This document shows positions 6,756 to 10,612 of a stretch of DNA of 10,612 bases, piece by piece. This stretch comes from Pseudomonadota bacterium (lineage in GTDB: Bacteria; Pseudomonadota; Alphaproteobacteria; Sphingomonadales; Sphingomonadaceae). Both the position numbers and the translations under genes were made by a program. Location of the stretch: positions 1 through 10,612 of the forward strand of contig JAFAEZ010000125.1 of the NCBI GenBank assembly GCA_023423775.1. The letters are read 5' to 3'. Under the pieces are notes generated by a model. It was not told the DNA's origin. It did no database searches and was given only the letters and a program-made list of their open reading frames with translations. The number at the start of each line of letters is the position of its first letter. Position 1 is the first letter of the stretch.

Positions 6756-6800
6756 GCATGATCCGGGAAAGTGGGAACCGGTTTTCCGATCAGGTCATGC
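6756..6800. repeat. Alphaproteobacterial-type palindromic intergenic repeat
   Basis: This 45-base imperfect palindrome starts GCATGATCCGGGAAAG and ends TTTTCCGATCAGGTCATGC. The outer arms pair as GCATGA (6756-6761) with TCATGC (6795-6800), followed by a T-G wobble and a C-G pair. The inner arms pair as CGGGAAA (6764-6770) with TTTTCCG (6782-6788) through one G-T pair, with an ATCA bulge (6789-6792) and an 11-base loop. From memory, it closely matches a dispersed GCATGATCCGGAAAA...TTTTCCG...TCATGC element common between genes in Rhizobiales and related Alphaproteobacteria. I cannot count copies elsewhere in the genome from this window. It begins 22 bases from the recG start codon, so it lies in the likely recG promoter or leader region. 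Transcribed either way it would form a hairpin, but neither side has a following T-run. Confidence 0.7.
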
Positions 6801-6817
6801 GCCAGCAAACAGCCCGA

Positions 6818-6829
6818 AGCCTGCAGGCT
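6818..6829. repeat. 12-bp perfect palindrome upstream of sdhE
   Basis: AGCCTGCAGGCT is an exact palindrome without a loop. It lies 36 bases ahead of the sdhE ATG. A related GCAGGC recurs at 6840-6845, and AGCCCG occurs twice, 24 bases apart (6811-6816 and 6835-6840). It could be an operator for a dimeric regulator of sdhE-mfd, or chance in GC-rich sequence. No known regulator site is recognised. Confidence 0.35.
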
Positions 6830-6856
6830 CCGCCAGCCCGCAGGCCAATTCCCCAT

Positions 6857-6860
6857 GGAG
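6857..6860 (+). promoter_or_regulatory. Ribosome binding site of sdhE
   Basis: GGAG lies four bases ahead of ATG 6865. The spacing is short but usable. It supports the start at 6865, which is also where SdhE homology begins (MNREHRLKRLRFRAWHRGTK). A nearby ATG at 6855 is out of frame with sdhE. Confidence 0.5.
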
Positions 6861-6864
6861 CGTC

Positions 6865-7131
6865 ATGAACCGCGAACACCGTCTGAAACGCCTCCGCTTC
6901 CGCGCCTGGCACCGCGGCACCAAGGAAGCCGACATCTTGATCGGCGGCTTCTTCGACCGGCACCATGAAAGCTGGGACGATGCGGAGATCGACTGGTACG
7001 AGGCGTTCCTGGAGGAGCAGGACGTCGACATCATGGCGTGGGCGATCGGAACCCAGCCCGTGCCCGAGCGCTGGGACGGCGCGATGATGCGCGACCTCAA
7101 GGCCCTCAACTATATCAAGCATGCGGAATAA
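6865..7131 (+). CDS. sdhE: SdhE, FAD assembly factor for succinate dehydrogenase
   Basis: SdhE is a small cytoplasmic protein that helps attach FAD covalently to the SdhA flavoprotein subunit, and in some bacteria to FrdA. The 88-residue protein is helical and has the family signature RGTKE (RGxxE) at about residues 17-21, followed by ADILIGGF and an acidic stretch with WYEAFLEEQDVDIMAW. Its length is typical of the family. The sdh genes themselves are not in the window, which is usual for alphaproteobacterial sdhE. Its TAA stop is followed directly by the GTG of mfd, so the two genes are almost certainly co-transcribed. It diverges from recG across a 130-base region with two palindromes. I see no anomaly in the coding sequence. 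Confidence 0.93.
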   Translation: MNREHRLKRLRFRAWHRGTKEADILIGGFFDRHHESWDDAEIDWYEAFLEEQDVDIMAWAIGTQPVPERWDGAMMRDLKALNYIKHAE

Positions 7132-10100
7132 GTGACCGACATCCAGAAGATCCTGTCGGCCACCAAGCCGACGTCGCTCGCCGGGGCCCCGGTCGGCTTC
7201 GTGCCCTGGCTCGCCGCCGACCTCGCTCGCGCCGCAAAGGGCCGCGCCGTCTTCATCGCGCCGGACGAGGCGGCGATGCGCCATATCGTCGATGCCGCCC
7301 ATTATTTCGCCCCGGAGCTCGAGACCCTGAGCTATCCGGCTTGGGACTGCCTTCCCTACGACCGCGCCTCGCCTTCGCTGCGCGCTTCGTCCGAGCGGCT
7401 GGCGACCTTGCATGCGCTGCAGCGCAAGACCGACAAGCCGCAATTGCTGGTCACCACCGTCAATGCCGCGACCCAGCGCACGCTGACGCCGTTCCGCGTC
7501 CGGCAACTGGTCGCGCATCTCGCTCCCGGCGAACGGATCGATCTCGACAAGCTCACCCAGCTGCTGAGCGCCAACGGCTATGCCCGCACCGAGACGGTCG
7601 CCGACGCTGGCGAATTCGCCGTCCGTGGCGGGCTTGTCGACCTCTTCCCCTCGGGCGAGGAAGAAGCGCTCCGCCTCGACTTCTTCGGGGACGAGATCGA
7701 GAGCGTGCGCCGCTTCGATCCAGCCACTCAGCGGACCACCGGACGGGTGGAGGGCTTCACCCTCCTCCCCGCCTCCGAGACCCTGCTCGACGAGGACAGC
7801 ATCAAGCGCTTCCGCTCGCGCTACCGCGAACTGTTCGGCGCCACCGCCACCGGCGACCCGCTCTACCAGGCGGTTTCGGAGGGCCGGCGCCTGGCCGGGC
7901 TCGACCATTGGCTGCCTTTGTTCGAGGAGCGGCTCGACACCCTCTTCGACCATCTCGGCCCGGACGACCTCGTCGTGCGCGACGCGGGCGACGCCGGCGC
8001 GGTCGATGCGCGGTTCGAGGCGATCGCCGATTATTACGAAAATCGCTCGCGCGCGCAGTCGTCGGACCCGGGCAGCTATCGCCCGCTCAAGCCCGAGGCG
8101 CTTTACCTCAGCCGCGCCGAATGGGACGCGGCGATCGACGCGCAGCCGATGCACGTCGTCACTCCGTTTCACGAGCCCGACAGCGCCACCGTTATCGACT
8201 TCGAGGTCGATGCGCCCCGCGACTTCGCGCCGGAGCGGGCGCAGAATGCGAATATCTACGAAGCGGTCGTCGATCATGTCGACGCGCTCCGCAAATCGAA
8301 GCACAAGGTCGTGCTCGCCAGCTACTCGAGCGGCTCCCGCGAGCGCCTCAAGGGGCTGCTTGCCGACCATGGCCTGACCAAAGTCGCCGAGGCCGACAAT
8401 TGGCAGGAGGCGCTGGGCGCCGCCGCCAAGGGCCAGGTGGCATTGACCGTCATCCAGCTCGACCATGGCTTCACCGCCGCCGACGTGGCTTTGCTCACCG
8501 AGCAGGACATGCTCGGCGACCGCCTCGTCCGCCGCAAGAAGCGCAAGAAGAGCACCGACGCCTTCCTCTCCGAGCTGGCGACGCTCACGCCGGGCGATCT
8601 TGTCGTCCACATGGACCACGGCATCGGCCGCTATGACGGCCTGACCCAGATTCCGGTCGGCACCAGCCCGCACGATTGCGTCGCGCTGGAATATGCCGGG
8701 GGCGACAAGCTCTACGTGCCGGTCGAGAATATCGACGTGCTCAGCCGCTACGGCAGCGAGAGCGAGGGCGTGGCACTCGACAAGCTCGGCGGCGAGGCCT
8801 GGCAGCGCCGCAAGGCCCGAATGAAGGAGCGGATCCGCGAGATTGCGGGCGAGCTCATCAAGACGGCAGCCGAGCGCGCCCTGCGCCAGGGACAGGTGGC
8901 CGAACCCGATACCGGTTTCGCCGCCTTCGTCGACCGCTTCCCCTATGAGGAGACCGAAGACCAGGACCGCGCGATCGACGACGTCGTCGGCGATCTCGGC
9001 GCTGGACGGCCGATGGACCGGCTGGTGGTCGGCGACGTCGGCTTCGGCAAGACCGAGGTCGCGCTACGCGCCGCCTTCGTCGCAGCCATGGCGGGGATGC
9101 AGGTCGCCGTGGTCGCGCCGACCACCCTGCTTGCCCGCCAGCATTACACCAATTTCGTCGAGCGCTTCCGCGGCTTCCCGGTCGAGATCGGCCGCTTGTC
9201 GCGGCTCGTCTCCGCCAAGGAGGCCAAGGAGACGCGCGACAAGACGGCCGAGGGCCAGATCGACATCCTGATCGGCACCCACGCCCTTCTCGCCAAGTCG
9301 GTCGAGTTCAAGAAGCTCGGCCTCGTCATCGTCGACGAGGAGCAGCGGTTCGGCGTCACCCACAAGGAGAAGCTGAAGGCGCTGAAGTCCGACGTCCACG
9401 TGCTGACGCTGACCGCGACTCCGATCCCGCGCACGTTGCAGATGGCGATGTCGGGCCTGCGCGAGCTGTCCGTCATCCAGACCCCGCCGGTCGATCGCCT
9501 CGCCGTCCGCACCTATGTGATGCCGTGGGATCCGGTCGTGCTGCGCGAGGCCCTGCTGCGCGAACATTATCGCGGCGGCCAGAGCTTCTTCGTCGCGCCG
9601 CGCGTGTCCGACCTCGCCGACATCGAGCAGTTCCTGCGCGAGGAAGTGCCCGAGGTCAGCTTCGTCACTGCCCACGGCCAGATGTCGGCGACCGAGGTCG
9701 AGGAGCGCATGTCGGCCTTCTACGACCGCAAATATGACGTCCTGCTCTCGACGACGATCGTCGAGAGCGGCCTCGACATCCCGAGTGCCAACACGCTCAT
9801 CATCCACCGCGCCGACCGGTTCGGTCTGGCCCAGCTCTACCAGCTCCGCGGCCGCGTCGGCCGCTCGAAGACGCGCGCCTACGCCTATCTCACCACCCCG
9901 GCCAACCGCACCGTGACCGAAGCGGCGGAGAAACGGCTCAAGGTGCTGGTCAATCTCGATTCGCTCGGCGCCGGCTTCCAGATCGCCAGCCACGACCTCG
10001 ACATTCGCGGCGCCGGCAATCTCCTCGGCGACGAGCAATCGGGCCATATCAAGGAGGTCGGCTTCGAGCTCTACCAGTCGATGCTGGAGGAGGCGATCGT

Positions 10101-10587
10101 CGCCGCCAAGGCCGGTGGCCTCGAGGCGCGCCGCGAGGATTTCTCGCCGCAGATCACGGTCGACGCGCCGATCATGCTGCCCGAGGAGTATGTCCCGGAC
10201 CTCGACCTGCGCATGGGCCTCTATCGCCGCATGAACGAGCTCGAGAACCGCCAGGAAATCGAGGCGTTCGCGGCCGAATTGATCGACCGCTTCGGCAAGC
10301 TGCCGGAGGCGACCGAGAACCTGCTGAAGATCATCGAGATCAAGCTCAACGCCAAGAAGGCTTGCATCGTGAAGCTGGACGTCGGCGCCAAGGGCGCGCT
10401 GGTCAGCTTCCACAACGACCAGTTCCCCGATCTCGACGGCCTAATCGGCTACGTCCAGCGCCTCAAGGGCACGGCCAAGCTGCGCCCCGACAGCAAGCTC
10501 GTCATCACGCGCAGCTGGCCTGATCCGGCGGCGCGGATCAACGGCGCGCTGCAGCTCTCCAAGGGTCTGGCGAAGATCCTGAGCTGA
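7132..10587 (+). CDS. mfd: Transcription-repair coupling factor Mfd
   Basis: Mfd recognises stalled RNA polymerase, displaces it by translocating on upstream DNA, and recruits UvrA for nucleotide excision repair. The 1151-residue protein has full family length. The N-terminal UvrB-like module (about 1-350) includes the UvrA-contact region. An RNA-polymerase-interacting domain (about 480-550) begins LTPGDLVVHMDHGIGRYDG. The SF2 motor has Walker A GDVGFGKT (634-641), DEEQ (735-738), TATPIPRT, and QLRGRVGR (904-911). A TRG motif region (about 952-975) includes DLDIRGAGNLLGDEQSG. The C-terminal autoinhibitory domain (about 1014 onward) begins IMLPEEYVPDLDLRMGLYRRM. All key motifs are intact. The start is GTG at 7132, directly after the sdhE stop (TAAGTG). 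The ribosome site is weak (GCGGAA within sdhE), so translation is probably coupled to sdhE. TGA at 10585-10587 ends the gene, very close to the end of a likely convergent neighbour. Confidence 0.97.
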   Translation: MTDIQKILSATKPTSLAGAPVGFVPWLAADLARAAKGRAVFIAPDEAAMRHIVDAAHYFAPELETLSYPAWDCLPYDRASPSLRASSERLATLHALQRKTDKPQLLVTTVNAATQRTLTPFRVRQLVAHLAPGERIDLDKLTQLLSANGYARTETVADAGEFAVRGGLVDLFPSGEEEALRLDFFGDEIESVRRFDPATQRTTGRVEGFTLLPASETLLDEDSIKRFRSRYRELFGATATGDPLYQAVSEGRRLAGLDHWLPLFEERLDTLFDHLGPDDLVVRDAGDAGAVDARFEAIADYYENRSRAQSSDPGSYRPLKPEALYLSRAEWDAAIDAQPMHVVTPFHEPDSATVIDFEVDAPRDFAPERAQNANIYEAVVDHVDALRKSKHKVVLASYSSGSRERLKGLLADHGLTKVAEADNWQEALGAAAKGQVALTVIQLDHGFTAADVALLTEQDMLGDRLVRRKKRKKSTDAFLSELATLTPGDLVVHMDHGIGRYDGLTQIPVGTSPHDCVALEYAGGDKLYVPVENIDVLSRYGSESEGVALDKLGGEAWQRRKARMKERIREIAGELIKTAAERALRQGQVAEPDTGFAAFVDRFPYEETEDQDRAIDDVVGDLGAGRPMDRLVVGDVGFGKTEVALRAAFVAAMAGMQVAVVAPTTLLARQHYTNFVERFRGFPVEIGRLSRLVSAKEAKETRDKTAEGQIDILIGTHALLAKSVEFKKLGLVIVDEEQRFGVTHKEKLKALKSDVHVLTLTATPIPRTLQMAMSGLRELSVIQTPPVDRLAVRTYVMPWDPVVLREALLREHYRGGQSFFVAPRVSDLADIEQFLREEVPEVSFVTAHGQMSATEVEERMSAFYDRKYDVLLSTTIVESGLDIPSANTLIIHRADRFGLAQLYQLRGRVGRSKTRAYAYLTTPANRTVTEAAEKRLKVLVNLDSLGAGFQIASHDLDIRGAGNLLGDEQSGHIKEVGFELYQSMLEEAIVAAKAGGLEARREDFSPQITVDAPIMLPEEYVPDLDLRMGLYRRMNELENRQEIEAFAAELIDRFGKLPEATENLLKIIEIKLNAKKACIVKLDVGAKGALVSFHNDQFPDLDGLIGYVQRLKGTAKLRPDSKLVITRSWPDPAARINGALQLSKGLAKILS

Positions 10588-10612
10588 TCAGTCGGCGACG
10601 CGCTCGTAGCGC
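10588..10612 (-). CDS. Possible 3' end of a convergent gene
   Basis: On the minus strand the last bases read as codons for RYERVAD followed by TGA (10588-10590), directly next to the mfd stop. Such tail-to-tail packing matches tyrS/recG in this window. Seven residues are too few to name a product, and the frame may be chance. Confidence 0.3.

Noticed and set aside
6790..8673. Long minus-strand open frame (627 codons) opposite sdhE and mfd
   Set aside because: It is antisense to a strongly conserved Mfd. Its translation is arginine-, alanine- and leucine-rich low-complexity sequence with no family motif, typical of a GC-rich shadow frame.
9064..10413. Minus-strand open frame (449 codons) opposite the 3' half of mfd
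   Set aside because: It is antisense to the conserved motor and C-terminal domains and shows no motif of its own.

Overview
This is a GC-rich, gene-dense bacterial chromosomal window. Gene content and order (a CoxE-type VWA protein, a PilZ protein, an intracellular NamZ/DUF1343 protein behind a DOMON-like protein, and recG facing sdhE-mfd) resemble Alphaproteobacteria. I favour Sphingomonadales, from protein resemblance recalled from memory rather than from a search. Almost all of the sequence is coding, and the only non-coding gap above 100 bases lies between recG and sdhE.

Layout. (1) 84-1265, plus strand: a CoxE-like von Willebrand A (VWA) gene broken by two adjacent in-frame TAG codons (366-371). 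The frame is otherwise intact on both sides, so it is a fresh pseudogene, a sequencing error, or a read-through case. (2) 1289-1675, plus: a short PilZ (c-di-GMP-binding) protein that starts at GTG 23 bases after the VWA stop. (3) 1685-3419, minus: a two-gene unit in which a DOMON-like protein is followed 4 bases later by a NamZ-type exo-N-acetylmuramidase homologue. (4) 3451-4680, plus: tyrS, divergent from the DOMON-like gene. (5) 4677-6734, minus: recG, whose stop codon interlocks with that of tyrS in one CTAG. (6) 6735-6864: a divergent intergenic region with an alphaproteobacterial-type palindromic repeat and a 12-bp perfect palindrome. (7) 6865-10587, plus: sdhE followed with no gap by mfd. 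(8) The last 25 bases look like the 3' end of another minus-strand gene.

Functional picture. RecG (fork reversal and branch migration) and Mfd (transcription-coupled repair) are two SF2 translocases that share the TRG-type coupling motif. They lie head to head, with sdhE (flavinylation of succinate dehydrogenase) as the first gene of the mfd unit. TyrS is housekeeping. The NamZ/DOMON pair suggests intracellular handling of cell-wall sugars. The window is mainly core genome. I see no phage, insertion sequence, CRISPR array or defence system and no convincing new multi-gene system. The tandem amber codons in the VWA gene are the most unusual signal.
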